Shown one piece after another: positions 25,964-35,700 of a stretch of DNA of 64,000 bases. The stretch is from NCBI GenBank assembly GCA_039821605.1, contig JBCBNV010000002.1, forward strand, positions 248,001 to 312,000. Direction: 5' to 3'. Position numbers and translations under genes: made by a program. A model generated the notes under the pieces. The model had not been told where the DNA came from. It saw nothing but the letters and a program-made list of their open reading frames with translations, and did not search any database. This stretch comes from CALBPI01 sp039821605 (lineage in GTDB: Bacteria; Pseudomonadota; Gammaproteobacteria; Steroidobacterales; Woeseiaceae). Positions within the stretch are counted from its first letter, which is position 1. Each line of letters begins with the position of its first letter.

Positions 25964-26139
25964 GCGTGTAGCAGCGAGTGTGTTCGGAAGGGATCGCGCC
26001 GGCCAGTTCCGGGGCGCCGAATCACCTGCAGGGAATGTTGCGCCAACCACCAGGTCGCCTTGTGCGGCCGCTGCCGCGCTGTGCGGCAAAAAAAGAAGAC
26101 ACGACACTAAACAGCCACAGTTTGGGGGTAAGCCACGGC

Positions 26140-28326
26140 ATGAGCGTAGCCACTGATTCAGGGTCTAATGAGATGGCGGTCATCAACGATGTCACTGACA
26201 TTCCGCTGCAGTCGACATCGCACGACATTTGGGAAACGAAGTATCGCCTCACTTCGAAATCGGGTGACGTCATCGACAGGACCGTCGACGACACTCACAA
26301 GCGCGTCGCACGCGCCCTGGCCAACGTCGAGATCGACCCCGAGGCCTGGTATGACCGTTTCCTTTGGGCATTGCGTTCGGGCGCCATTCCCGCCGGTCGC
26401 ATCACGTCGAACGCAGGCGCGCAGGCACACAAGCCCGCCACCTCGACGATTAACTGCACCGTGTCGGGCACCATCGCCGACTCGATGGACAACATCCTGG
26501 GCAAGGTCCACGAAGCGGGCCTGACGCTCAAGGCCGGCTGCGGCATCGGCTACGAATTCTCGACGCTGCGCCCGCGGGGCGCCTACGTCTCGGGCGCGGG
26601 CGCCTACACCTCGGGCCCGCTGTCCTTCATGGATATCTACGACAAGATGTGCTTTACGGTGTCCTCGGCCGGTGGCCGCCGCGGCGCGCAGATGGGCACG
26701 TTCGACATCGGCCATCCCGACGCCGAAGACTTTATTAAGGCGAAGCGTGAAGACGGTCGCCTGCGCCAGTTCAACCTGTCGCTGCTGATCACCGACGACT
26801 TCATGAAGGCCGTCAAGAACGACGACGACTGGAACCTGGCGTTCCCCGTCATCCGTCGTGAACTCGAGCAGGACGGCGTCGACGTCGCGGCGTTCATCGA
26901 AGCGCGTGGCGAGGGCGGCGACGACGACTACGTCTGGCGTGAGTGGCCGGGCGAGGGCGACTTCATTACGGACGGCGAAGGCCTCGTGGCCTGCAAGGTC
27001 TACAAGACGCTCAAGGCGCGTCGCATGTGGGACATGATCATGTCCTCGACCTACGACTTCGCCGAGCCGGGCTTCGTGCTCATCGACGCCGTCAACGAGA
27101 TGAACAACAACTGGTGGTGCGAAAACATCCGCGCGACCAACCCCTGCGGCGAGCAGCCGTTGCCGCCCTACGGCTCCTGCCTGCTGGGCTCGGTCAACCT
27201 GACGCGTTTCGTCGTCGATCCGTTCACCGAAGACGCGCGCTTCGACTGGGACGGCTACGCAGAAGTGGTCAAGGTGTTCACGCGCATGCTCGACAACGTC
27301 GTCGAGATCAACGGCCTGCCGCTGCCGCAGCAGCGCAACGAGATCACGCGCAAGCGCCGCCACGGCATGGGCTTCCTGGGCCTGGGCTCGACGATCACGA
27401 TGCTGGGCATGAAGTACGGCGACGGCGGCTCGATTGAGTTCACCGAGAAAATCGCCCGCGAAATGGCGCTGGCGGGCTGGGAGGCAGGGCTCGATCTCGC
27501 GAAAGAGAAGGGTGCCGCCCCGATCATGAACGAGGACTTCGAAGTCACGGCCGAGATGCTCAGAAAGCGCCCGGAGATGCTCAAGGACGGCTACCAGGTG
27601 GGTGACAAGGTGCCCGGCCGCCTGCTGCACGCGCGCTACAGCCGCTACATGCAGCGCGTTGCCGAAGTCGCACCCGAGCTCGTCAAGGAACTCGAGGAAA
27701 CGGGTGCCCGCTTCACGCACCACAGCTCGATTGCGCCCACGGGCACGATCTCGCTGTCGCTGGCCAACAACGCCTCGAACGGCATCGAGCCGAGCTTCGC
27801 GCACCACTACTTCAGAAACGTGATCCGCGAAGGCAAGAAGTCGAAAGAGAAAGTGGACGTGTTTTCGTTCGAGCTGCTGGCTTACCGCGCGCTCGTGAAC
27901 GAGGCGGCCATGCCGTACACCGAAAACGCCGACGAGGCGCTGCCGGAGTACTTCGTCACGGCCGACGATATCTCGCCGAAGCAGCACGTGGACATCCAGG
28001 CCGCGGCGCAGCGCTGGGTCGACTCGTCGATTTCGAAGACGGCCAACGTGCCGACCGACTATCCCTACGAGGACTTCAAGGACATCTACCTCTACGCCTA
28101 CGACAACGGCCTGAAGGGCTGCACCACGTTCCGCTTCAACCCCGAAGCGTTCCAGGGCGTGCTCGTGAAGGAAGACGACCTCAAGAACACCACTTACGTG
28201 TTCGAGCTCGAAGACGGCAAGACGGTTGAGGTCGCGGGCGACGAGGAGATCGAGTACGACGGCGAAACCCACACGGCCGCCAACCTCTTTGATGCCTTGA
28301 AAGAAGGCTACTACGGAAAGTTCTGA
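26140..28326 (+). CDS. nrdJa: AdoCbl-dependent ribonucleotide reductase, catalytic chain NrdJa
   Basis: 728 residues. The ATG at 26140 is preceded by GGGGGTAA, and the N-terminus MSVATDSGSNEM is sensible; the frame extends upstream through the leader but without homology. Class II features include STINCTVSGTIADS and GLTLKAGCGIGYEFSTL, the central NPCGEQPLPPYGSC finger-loop region with the radical cysteine, and the phosphate-binding APTGTISL. It reduces ribonucleotides using adenosylcobalamin and needs no oxygen. The chain ends before the redox-active tail cysteines, which are on the next gene, as in the split NrdJ of Pseudomonas aeruginosa. The genes are one base apart. Confidence 0.95.
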   Translation: MSVATDSGSNEMAVINDVTDIPLQSTSHDIWETKYRLTSKSGDVIDRTVDDTHKRVARALANVEIDPEAWYDRFLWALRSGAIPAGRITSNAGAQAHKPATSTINCTVSGTIADSMDNILGKVHEAGLTLKAGCGIGYEFSTLRPRGAYVSGAGAYTSGPLSFMDIYDKMCFTVSSAGGRRGAQMGTFDIGHPDAEDFIKAKREDGRLRQFNLSLLITDDFMKAVKNDDDWNLAFPVIRRELEQDGVDVAAFIEARGEGGDDDYVWREWPGEGDFITDGEGLVACKVYKTLKARRMWDMIMSSTYDFAEPGFVLIDAVNEMNNNWWCENIRATNPCGEQPLPPYGSCLLGSVNLTRFVVDPFTEDARFDWDGYAEVVKVFTRMLDNVVEINGLPLPQQRNEITRKRRHGMGFLGLGSTITMLGMKYGDGGSIEFTEKIAREMALAGWEAGLDLAKEKGAAPIMNEDFEVTAEMLRKRPEMLKDGYQVGDKVPGRLLHARYSRYMQRVAEVAPELVKELEETGARFTHHSSIAPTGTISLSLANNASNGIEPSFAHHYFRNVIREGKKSKEKVDVFSFELLAYRALVNEAAMPYTENADEALPEYFVTADDISPKQHVDIQAAAQRWVDSSISKTANVPTDYPYEDFKDIYLYAYDNGLKGCTTFRFNPEAFQGVLVKEDDLKNTTYVFELEDGKTVEVAGDEEIEYDGETHTAANLFDALKEGYYGKF

Positions 28327-28327
28327 T

Positions 28328-29029
28328 ATGAAGATCGACACGAAAATCGTCGGCTACTCGGTCAAGAAGCCGGAAGACAAGGAAGACAAGGCCCGCCCGA
28401 CACCGATCAAGTCGGAGAGCGAGGGTGCGAATGTCATTCGCATGCACGAGAAGCTCGAGCGCCCCGAGATGCTCATCGGCTCCACCTACAAGGTGAAGAC
28501 GCCGGTCTCGGATCACGCGATGTACGTGACCATCAATGACATCCTGCTCAACGAGGGCACCGAGCACGAGCAGCGCCGCCCGTTTGAGATCTTCATCAAC
28601 TCGAAAAACCTCGACCACTACCAGTGGATCGTGGCGCTCACGCGCATCATCTCGGCGGTGTTCAGGAAGGGCGGCGACGTGACCTTCCTCGTCGACGAGC
28701 TCAAGGCCGTATTCGACCCGCGCGGCGGCTACTGGCAGCCGGGCGGCAAGTTCATGCCCTCGATCATCGCGGAGCTGGGCTACATCGTTGAGAAGCACCT
28801 GCAGTCGATCGGCCTGCTCAAGGACACCGGTCCCGACGAGCACCAGCAGGCGCTGATCGATGCAAAGCGCGCCGAGTTCGAAGCAGCCAAGGCGCAGCAG
28901 GACGCCTTCGCCGAAGACGGCGGCTACCCCGAGGGCGCGCAGCTTTGCTCGAAGTGCTCTACTGCGGCCGTCGTTATGATGGACGGGTGTATGACCTGTC
29001 TGGCGTGTGGGGATTCGAAGTGCGGGTAA
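28328..29029 (+). CDS. nrdJb: Ribonucleotide reductase class II, second chain NrdJb
   Basis: 233 residues. The body has the TSCPD-type fold (MYVTINDILLNEG, RPFEIFINSKN, ALTRIISAVFRKGGD) and the tail is a cysteine-rich knuckle: CSKCSTAAVV, then GCMTCLACGDSKCG. In single-chain enzymes this region is the C-terminus and carries the cysteine pair that re-reduces the active site. Here it is a separate polypeptide starting one base after the nrdJa stop, so equal expression is expected. A strong terminator follows. A cleavage of one ancestral gene into two by a stop and restart explains the arrangement. Confidence 0.92.
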   Translation: MKIDTKIVGYSVKKPEDKEDKARPTPIKSESEGANVIRMHEKLERPEMLIGSTYKVKTPVSDHAMYVTINDILLNEGTEHEQRRPFEIFINSKNLDHYQWIVALTRIISAVFRKGGDVTFLVDELKAVFDPRGGYWQPGGKFMPSIIAELGYIVEKHLQSIGLLKDTGPDEHQQALIDAKRAEFEAAKAQQDAFAEDGGYPEGAQLCSKCSTAAVVMMDGCMTCLACGDSKCG

Positions 29030-29055
29030 TGTGCTAGCGTCTCAGGCGATTAGAG

Positions 29056-29086
29056 AAAAAAGGCCCCGATGTTCGGGGCCTTTTTT
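29056..29086 (+). terminator. Rho-independent terminator after nrdJb
   Basis: GGCCCCGA and TCGGGGCC form a perfect stem with a 3-base loop, flanked by A6 and T6. It could act in both directions, also for the convergent regulator gene. Confidence 0.93.
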
Positions 29087-29241
29087 GTGTCTCACGGTTG
29101 CCTGATTCTCCTGATGGCCAGCATATATCCGACCGCACAGCGCGCTCGGGCAGTATGCGCAGATCGAGACACTGCTTGAACCGAAGAATGGGGTCCCCTC
29201 ATACGAATCTGTGGACAACTGATCGGCTACGCAGCTTCCTC

Positions 29242-30618
29242 TCACGGGTCGCTAGACAGCGCGGCACATAATGGCGTCGCAGGCTCATCGCGGCAGATAT
29301 CCGGCGCGCCGTTCGCGCGCCAGTACTCCATATAACCAAGGCGATCGACAAGCTCGACGAATCGCTCGCTCGATCGTGCCGAGCCACCCCTCGGATAGAA
29401 CAGTACGACCGAGGTATCAAACGTACCGTTGGCCGATTCCTGGTCCAGGACGCCCAGCGCCGCGCTCGGTTCACCACTCTGATCGAGCAAGTGGTAGGCC
29501 AGCCACGCCGGCAAGCCAGCCTCGTATGCCGCGACGATGCTGCCGGCGAAGGCGTCCGGGTTGTTGGGCCCGGCATCACGCTGGCGTTCGACATAGCGTC
29601 GCAATTCGGGCTTGAAGCTCGAGAATGGGCTGCGCTCGATCCACGCCAACGCGGCGTCAAAGTCCCCAAGTTCGGTTAACCCGAACCAGCGCCCAATCCA
29701 GACGACCGGAGTCTCTACGCCCAGGTCGAACCACAGGTAATCCAGCCGGCGCATGCTGTCCTCAAGATCGCCCAAGGCATTCTGGTTCATTGCGATCTCC
29801 GTGAGGATGGGTGGTGAATTCGGATCGAGGTCCAGCGCACTGCGCGTTAGTTGCTGCGTCTTCTGGATCATTCCGAGCTCGCGATAGTGCCCGGCAAACC
29901 AGAGCATCAGGCTCGTGTTGTCCGGGTCCGCGACAAGGGCATCGCGATAGATACGCTCAGACCTGAGCCAGTCACCCTGTCGCTGCGCGATTGAGGCCAT
30001 CACCGAACGCGGTTCGGCAAGCCCGGGGTTGAGCTGCACAGCACGGTCGGCGGCCAGCAGCGCTTCATCAACTGCGCGGTCGAGCGGCATGTCATCGGCG
30101 TAGGTGGGGTAGGTCAACCAGGCCGATGCCAGCGCCGCCCAGGCTTCCGCAAAGCGGTCATCACGCTCGACCGCTTCGGTCAACAACTTGATGGCGCGGC
30201 CGTTCGGGACCTCGCCGCGCTGGCGCCAGAGTTCACGTCCACGCTCATAGAGGTCCACGGCGATGGGGTCGGCACTCATCGTGGCTACGCCGGCATTGCC
30301 GGGCGACTCCGAACGGGGTAGCAGGACCACTGCCGCGACCACCAATAGGACGAGGATGAGTGCGGCCGCAACCAGAGCACCCGGAGACCGACCCGGCGAT
30401 TGCGCAAGCTCGGCCGTGCCCGACTGCTGCGATCGCGAGGTGAACCAGGCGTCGAGCTCCGTGGCTACTGCGTAGACGGTGCTGCGCTTCTCATGCTGCT
30501 GGCGGTGGACGGGCAGATCTTCCTCGCGCTCCCAGCGCCGCGCGGTCCGCTCACTGCAGCCGAGATGCGCGGCAATCCGCTTCCAGCCGACGAGACGAGA
30601 TGCGTGCCCCTGTTCCAC
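29242..30618 (-). CDS. Membrane-anchored HTH regulator with TPR periplasmic domain
   Basis: 458 residues from a GTG with an excellent GGAGG five to six bases upstream. Three parts are seen: an N-terminal DNA-binding domain (residues ~8-60, LVGWKRIAAHLGCSERTARRWERE, an excisionase/MerR-like helix-turn-helix), one transmembrane helix (residues 80-101), and a periplasmic TPR-type superhelix (EAWAALASAWL, AVQLNPGLAEP, ALVADPDNTS, ALDLDPNSP). This is the ToxR/CadC plan, in which an external signal changes cytoplasmic DNA binding. The divergent membrane protein gene at 30800 and the phased repeats between them make autoregulation or control of that neighbour likely. The sensed signal is unknown. 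Confidence 0.8.
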   Translation of the reverse strand: MEQGHASRLVGWKRIAAHLGCSERTARRWEREEDLPVHRQQHEKRSTVYAVATELDAWFTSRSQQSGTAELAQSPGRSPGALVAAALILVLLVVAAVVLLPRSESPGNAGVATMSADPIAVDLYERGRELWRQRGEVPNGRAIKLLTEAVERDDRFAEAWAALASAWLTYPTYADDMPLDRAVDEALLAADRAVQLNPGLAEPRSVMASIAQRQGDWLRSERIYRDALVADPDNTSLMLWFAGHYRELGMIQKTQQLTRSALDLDPNSPPILTEIAMNQNALGDLEDSMRRLDYLWFDLGVETPVVWIGRWFGLTELGDFDAALAWIERSPFSSFKPELRRYVERQRDAGPNNPDAFAGSIVAAYEAGLPAWLAYHLLDQSGEPSAALGVLDQESANGTFDTSVVLFYPRGGSARSSERFVELVDRLGYMEYWRANGAPDICRDEPATPLCAALSSDP

Positions 30619-30690
30619 ATTCGCCTCCGATGACCGCGCGATATCCCCGCGGCAGCAACTTGCTCGACAGGCTAGACGATTCCGGGATGC

Positions 30691-30730
30691 CGGCCAAGTA
30701 CGGCCACGTGCGGCCATGTCCGGTCACGGC
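30691..30730. repeat. Four helically phased 10-bp direct repeats
   Basis: Four consecutive 10-bp units, CGGCCAAGTA, CGGCCACGTG, CGGCCATGTC and CGGTCACGGC, share the core CGGCCA and mostly a GT. They lie between the divergent TPR regulator and membrane protein genes. The one-turn period places all copies on one face of the helix, as expected for a cooperative operator. Confidence 0.6.
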
Positions 30731-30799
30731 CGCCGCCGCCATTGCCGGCACCGCCAACATCGGTATCAATGGCAATCCAGCCCGCACAAGGACCTGATC

Positions 30800-31630
30800 A
30801 TGCTGCCTTTTCCTAGAGCCCACTGGTACGTCGCCGGATTTCTGCTGTTTACCTTCGCGGCCTTTATGCCGTCGTACTTCGCCGTCTTGCCGGAAGCGCC
30901 CTGGATGCATCATCTGCATGGTGTGACGGCGACGCTCTGGATCGTGCTGGTCATGACGCAGAACTGGAGTGCGCACCGACGGCGGTGGGGCATACATGCC
31001 TGGTCTGGTATGGCCAGCCTCGCGCTTCTGCCCCTGCTCACTGTCGGTGGCTTGCTGGTCACCCAGCGCACGCTGCTGTCAGACTCGGTGTTCAAGACGC
31101 TGTTCGGACAGGCGCTCTCGGTCGCCGATTTCGTCGTGTCCGCAGCGTTTGTGGCCTTCTACACACTGGCGCTCCGGCACCGACGCACACCGGATCTGCA
31201 CGCGCGTTACATGCTGTCGACGGTGATCCTGCTGGCAGGGCCCGTGCTGTCACGGTTCTTCGTAAACTACGTGCCCGGGTTTCTGGTGCGAAGCGCGGAG
31301 ACACTGCCGAAGTTTGGCAACGCACTCGACGCGAGCTTCGTTTTGGCGAGCGCGTTCTGCCTGGCCCTGATCATCCGTGACTACCGAAACCGTAAGCCGC
31401 TGGCGCCGTTTTTCGCCGCGCTCATAGCAACCGTCTGCATGATTGCCGGCTACTACGGCATTGGCTACACCGAGACCTACGCCGACCTATCCGCCTGGTT
31501 CGCAGCGCTGCCTGCCTGGCGCATCGCACTCTTCGCGCTGGTCTCGTCAGGCGCGGCTGCCTTGTGGGGTTGGCGCATGCCGGCGCAGCGCGCAGCAATG
31601 CGACCGGAACGCGCAACCCAGGCCGCATAG
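30800..31630 (+). CDS. Multipass membrane protein, unknown function
   Basis: 276 residues from an ATG preceded by AAGGA. Seven hydrophobic segments are visible, starting WYVAGFLLFTFAAFMPSYF; histidines cluster around the first helices (MHHLHGVTATLW, NWSAHRRRWGIHAW) and could bind a metal or haem, though this is speculative. The frame is open upstream, but that part lies over the neighbouring gene's promoter region. It is divergent from the TPR-type membrane regulator and probably under its control. No transport or enzyme signature recognised. Confidence 0.78.
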   Translation: MLPFPRAHWYVAGFLLFTFAAFMPSYFAVLPEAPWMHHLHGVTATLWIVLVMTQNWSAHRRRWGIHAWSGMASLALLPLLTVGGLLVTQRTLLSDSVFKTLFGQALSVADFVVSAAFVAFYTLALRHRRTPDLHARYMLSTVILLAGPVLSRFFVNYVPGFLVRSAETLPKFGNALDASFVLASAFCLALIIRDYRNRKPLAPFFAALIATVCMIAGYYGIGYTETYADLSAWFAALPAWRIALFALVSSGAAALWGWRMPAQRAAMRPERATQAA

Positions 31631-31698
31631 CAGCGTCGCCGCAATGGAATAGACCCGACACCGAGACGCATCACCTGAGTGTTGCGATCCGCTTCATG

Positions 31699-31730
31699 AG
31701 AAGGCCCCGACGCCTGGGGCCCTCTTTGTT
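31699..31730 (+). terminator. Probable terminator
   Basis: GGCCCC pairs with GGGGCC around a 7-base loop and is followed by CTCTTTGTT. It lies 70 bases after the stop of the 30800 gene. The T-tract is imperfect. Confidence 0.6.
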
Positions 31731-31847
31731 GCTGCCGGGATACTGCGAACGTTTCGGGAGCTCCAGGTCACTCTCAATTCAGGTGCGCTGATTGCGCTCG
31801 CGTTCGCTGTCGCTTCCTGTGCCGGTGTCATGAGGGGGCGAGGGCAG

Positions 31848-32237
31848 TCACCACCGCCGCGGTGGAACCCAAACCCAGCTCGCAATCACAAGCGCCGCAA
31901 ACGCCGTGTAGGCGACCGCAAACACCCAAATAGGCGCGTTGTAGTAGAGCAGCGCTTCTAACCAGTGCGCGATGAACGCGCCGTCGTAGGTCGCGTCGCC
32001 CGCGCGTTCACGTAACGCCATTTCCCAGATCGTCAGGGGGCAGATACGCCCGAGCCATGCCTGCAGCGCGACGACGCCGATGCACAGCAGGTGGGCGATC
32101 CGAAAGTAAGGCTGACGAACCCAGCGCCAGCCGCGCCAGGCGCCGAGCCAGATCAAAGCGAGCCCCGCGACGACGAACAGCACGAACCCGACGTGAAGGA
32201 GCAAGAGCGCGTCGGCTGCGAGTCGATACCCCAACAT
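31848..32237 (-). CDS. DUF2784 family membrane protein
   Basis: 129 residues with the DUF2784 pattern: an N-terminal helix with LLLLHVGFVLFVVAGL, a second helix with AHLLCIGVVALQAWLGRICPLT, and a WLEALLYYNAPIWVF segment before the last helix. The glycine-isoleucine-cysteine-proline motif (GRICPLT) and the preceding histidines are the conserved core of the family. It is a small inner-membrane protein with no known activity. It stands alone, transcribed away from the alginate locus. Confidence 0.88.
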   Translation of the reverse strand: MLGYRLAADALLLLHVGFVLFVVAGLALIWLGAWRGWRWVRQPYFRIAHLLCIGVVALQAWLGRICPLTIWEMALRERAGDATYDGAFIAHWLEALLYYNAPIWVFAVAYTAFAALVIASWVWVPPRRW

Positions 32238-32367
32238 GATGACGCCGCCCCGTCGGTGACTCCCTTGCGAAGGTGTAGCCCATGAGACTACGCCACGGCG
32301 GTTGGCCGCAGCAATTTTTTGGGGACGCTAAGCGAGACGCCGCCGTTTTGATAAGCGAACATAACTT

Positions 32368-32389
32368 ACCAATTCGGGTGCGAATTGGT
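32368..32389. promoter_or_regulatory. Spaced inverted repeat, ACCAATTCG/CGAATTGGT
   Basis: Perfect 9-bp arms around a 4-base centre. The half-site AATTGGT is the same as in the compact palindrome 178 bp downstream, in the opposite order (arms pointing outward). This suggests a second binding element for one regulator. Confidence 0.55.
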
Positions 32390-32545
32390 CCGAAACAAGT
32401 CGAGTTAAATCAGTGTTCTGGCGGTTTCTAGCCCGAATCCCCAAGTCTGAGCGCCAATCAAGTGCTGATTTCGGGGTTGCGTTTTTATCTGTGTTGAACT
32501 CATAATGACTCACTGGTCTTACCAGCTGCGCCAGAATAATATTCA

Positions 32546-32562
32546 AATTGGTAATACCAATT
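32546..32562. promoter_or_regulatory. GntR/FadR-type operator palindrome
   Basis: AATTGGTAATACCAATT is a perfect 17-bp palindrome with a central A. It fits the FadR-subfamily form TnGT-N3-ACnA, and resembles operators of uronate regulators such as UxuR/ExuR. It lies 184 bp before the first gene of the alginate locus. No GntR gene is in the window. Confidence 0.7.
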
Positions 32563-32745
32563 ACGCGCGGCACAGGTAAGCACGAAGCCGATTCAATCGG
32601 TGGTCTCAAATACGCACACGGGGGGCCAGATGCGTAACAGTCAGACCCTGACTCGCGTTCCGTCCGTGGACGCGATCCAAATTCAAATAATCACCATGGC
32701 CGCTTCGTTGCGGAAGTCAGCGCTGGTTGTGAAGGGGAGTTCCAA

Positions 32746-35700
32746 GTGATGCGTCTTAAGACAATTCTGGTTGCAGGCCTGCTTACGCTTGTTGTGGGCT
32801 GCGGCAGCGATAGAGACAGCGTTCCCCTGGTCCAAAGCTCCAACGGTTCCGCGAGCATCAGTGGTGAGGCCGTCGTCGGCGGCACCGTGTCGGCGTCGGT
32901 GTCCGACCCGGACGGTGTGCAGTCCGGCACCGAGAGCTACCAGTGGTACTCGAACGGTGAGCTCATTTCGGGTGCCACCAGTTCCTCTTACACGCTGACA
33001 GCAGACGAAGGCGGCGAAGCGCTGACGGTGGTCGTACGCTACACGGACTCGCCGGGTCTTCGGGAGACGATCGAATCACCGCCACTCGACGTGCAGGCCG
33101 CATTTACGCTGGGCGCGCGTTACGTCCATGGCTTGGTCGACGGCGCGACCTGTGACATCGCGGCCATCGACGCCATGGGCGTCGTGGGCACGGCACTCGG
33201 GTCGGGCACGACAAGCAGCGGCCTGGTGAACTTTGATGGTCTGATCCCCGTTGATGGCGCAGCGCTGATTTCGTGCACCGCTGGCACCTATGTCGACGAG
33301 GCGACGGGCGCCACGCTCGATGCACCCGACACGCGAGCCGTCGTTGATGTGCAAGCGGACACTGTGTTCACGGTGTCGCCGCTGACCGAGATTGCCACGC
33401 AGCTCGCCGAGATCGCGGGCGATCTCAATGCCGCGCTGTCCACGTTCAACGAATCGGTGGGCATCAACTTCGCCGTTGCGGGCGACATTACTGAGGTCGC
33501 GCCGACGGACTTGGCGACGACCGCGGCCAGCAACGAAGACGCGGGCCGATACGCCACGTCGCTGGCATTGATCTCCCAGCTGGACGCCAACGACGCCGGC
33601 GCCACGGCGGCCCAGATCATCGCCAGTCTGAGCGCCGATATCGCCGATGGCACGTTTGCCCAGGCCACGTTGGACGCGTTTGCGCAGGCGATTGTCGACA
33701 TCGCCATGTCTCCGGTTGCGGGCAACCTCGACAACGACGCGCTGACGACGGTTGAAGGTGCTATCAACAACTTGCCGGAACCGGCCGAGTTCGATGCCTT
33801 GAACGCGTCGATTCCCAACGATCAGGTCGCGCTGCTGAACGGCACGATCATCGTGACCGATGTGAACTTTGGTGAAGACCAGCTCGTCGCACAGACGGAT
33901 GTTCAAACCGCTTATGGTGTGTTCAATCTTTTCGCGAACGGTGACTGGACCTACGTGCTCGACACGACCGACCCTGCCGTGTCTGGCCTAGACGTCGGCG
34001 AGTCGGTGAATGATGTCATTCCAGTGGCCTCGGTCGACGGCACCGCAGCGAACCTGGTGATCCGCGTGACCGCGCTGACCCAGGTCGCCGAAATCCAGAA
34101 CATGATTAATGGCGACACGGGCGAGCTCCGGCTCAATCTCGACCCGCATCAATTGCAGGGTCGGCTCCGGTTCCAGTTCCTGAAGACCGAAGCACTTGCC
34201 GATGACGGCAATCAGAAGGACGCCTACATCACGCTGTACGGCTCATCGGGCAGCTCTTCGGAATCGCTCGTGGATCTGCGCATTCAGGGTACGGCAACCA
34301 ACGAAGACGGCAGCATCCGGGATCCGAGATTCCTGGTTCGTAACACGGACAACCCGGCGTACCCGGGCGGCATTATCGAAGCGCCGTTCACGCCGAACGA
34401 GTGGTACGACATCGAAATCATCTGGGACATGGCCGAAGAGAATCAGATCACGATCCTGATTGACGGCGAGGCGCTGGGCGGCGGGCCGTTCTCGACGGCC
34501 GCCGTGGTCGATCCCGATTTCACCGACCTGGACCAGTGGTTCAGCGAAGGCGTGGAGCGCGTGCAATGGCGCTTCGGCGACAACGGTACGGTGATCCCCT
34601 TCGGTTCCTACTTCATCGACAACGTTGAAATCTTCTCCGACACCGCCGGTACGACGCTGGTGTTCATGGACGACTTCGAGAGTTACACGGTCGGTGATTC
34701 TTTCACGGGTTCGATGGATTACCCCGACTCCGTCGACGCGACCGTTTCGCTCTTTGATCGGAGCAACGACAGCGACTCCACGCCGGCTGCGTTCTTCAAC
34801 CTGGTGGGTGCCACGACGAGTGATAACACCGAATTCGTGACCGACACTGTGACCGTGATCGACCCGGATCCTGGCGAAGCCATGATCATCGAACAGTCCA
34901 ACACCATGACGACGTACGGGGTGTTCTCGATCCTGCCGTCGGGCACCTGGGAGTACACGCTGGACACGATGAACGCCGAGGTTGCGGCGCTGGTGCAGGG
35001 CGATCGTCTGACGGATACCATTCAGATCTCATCGGTCGACGGCACGCTCGCGGACCTGTTGATCGACATCAATGGTGTTGGTGGGGCGCCGAGCGGTGGC
35101 AGCACCAACGTTGCGGTCATCATTGATACGGATGCCAGCGACACAGGCGAGCTCCGGTATGCGCTTGGTGGCGACGGTCCGCTGGCGGCGGGTCGTGTGG
35201 AGCTGAAGATCAAGCGGCTCGATGACGATCTGGGCAACGGCGACGCCTTCATCACGCTGTTCAACTCCGCGACGAACAACAACGGTGCGATTCTCGATCT
35301 GCGCATTCGTGATGACAGTTTCGCGGTCAGGAGCCCGAACAACATCGACACGTCATCGCTGCCGCTGACACTCGATGAGTTCATGGATGTGCGAATCACC
35401 TGGGAGTACCCCGGTGGCTCGACCTCGGTGAATCCAGTCGTGACGCTTTCGGTCGACGGCGTCAGCTTGCCGCCTTTCACACCCGACAACGACTCCGTGG
35501 GTGGTGTCACCCACGTGGCTGTGCGGTTTGGCGACAACAGTGGTGTTCGAGAGGCCACGGGCAAGGTCAGCGTGGATGACCTGGCCATCTACTCCGACAC
35601 CGCGGGTTTCGTGGAAGTGTTCTCCGACGACTTCGAGTCCTATCTCGAGGGTGACTCGCTCGACACGGACAATGCGGCGTCGCCGTACAATTCGAGCACG

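Larger units (their letters stand above)
25463..26139. other. Divergent intergenic region and long nrdJ leader
   Basis: 677 bp without a gene, between degQ (left) and nrdJa (right). The middle, about 25600-25810, is markedly AT-rich against a GC-rich background. It holds two NrdR-box-like palindromes and a promoter-like element, listed separately. From the likely start near 25850 to the nrdJa ATG the leader would be about 290 nucleotides and GC-rich, including a 7-bp hairpin. I looked for the conserved cobalamin riboswitch boxes and did not find them. Confidence 0.7.
32238..32745. other. Regulatory intergenic region of alginate locus
   Basis: 508 bp without a gene, AT-richer than its flanks. 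It contains two palindromes built from the same ACCAATT/AATTGGT half-site (32368-32389 and 32546-32562), listed separately. It ends with GGGGAG ten bases before the ATG of the 32746 gene. I could not fix a promoter with confidence. Confidence 0.7.

Noticed and set aside
25872..26139. Cobalamin riboswitch in the nrdJ leader
   Set aside because: I could not find the GCCACTG box, the GGGAA/GGTG core or the late AGCCAGGAGAC element; one short GGGAA alone is not enough.
26158..28341. 727-codon open frame opposite nrdJa
   Set aside because: Shadow of a strongly biased GC-rich gene; low-complexity Val/Arg/Leu composition and no motif.
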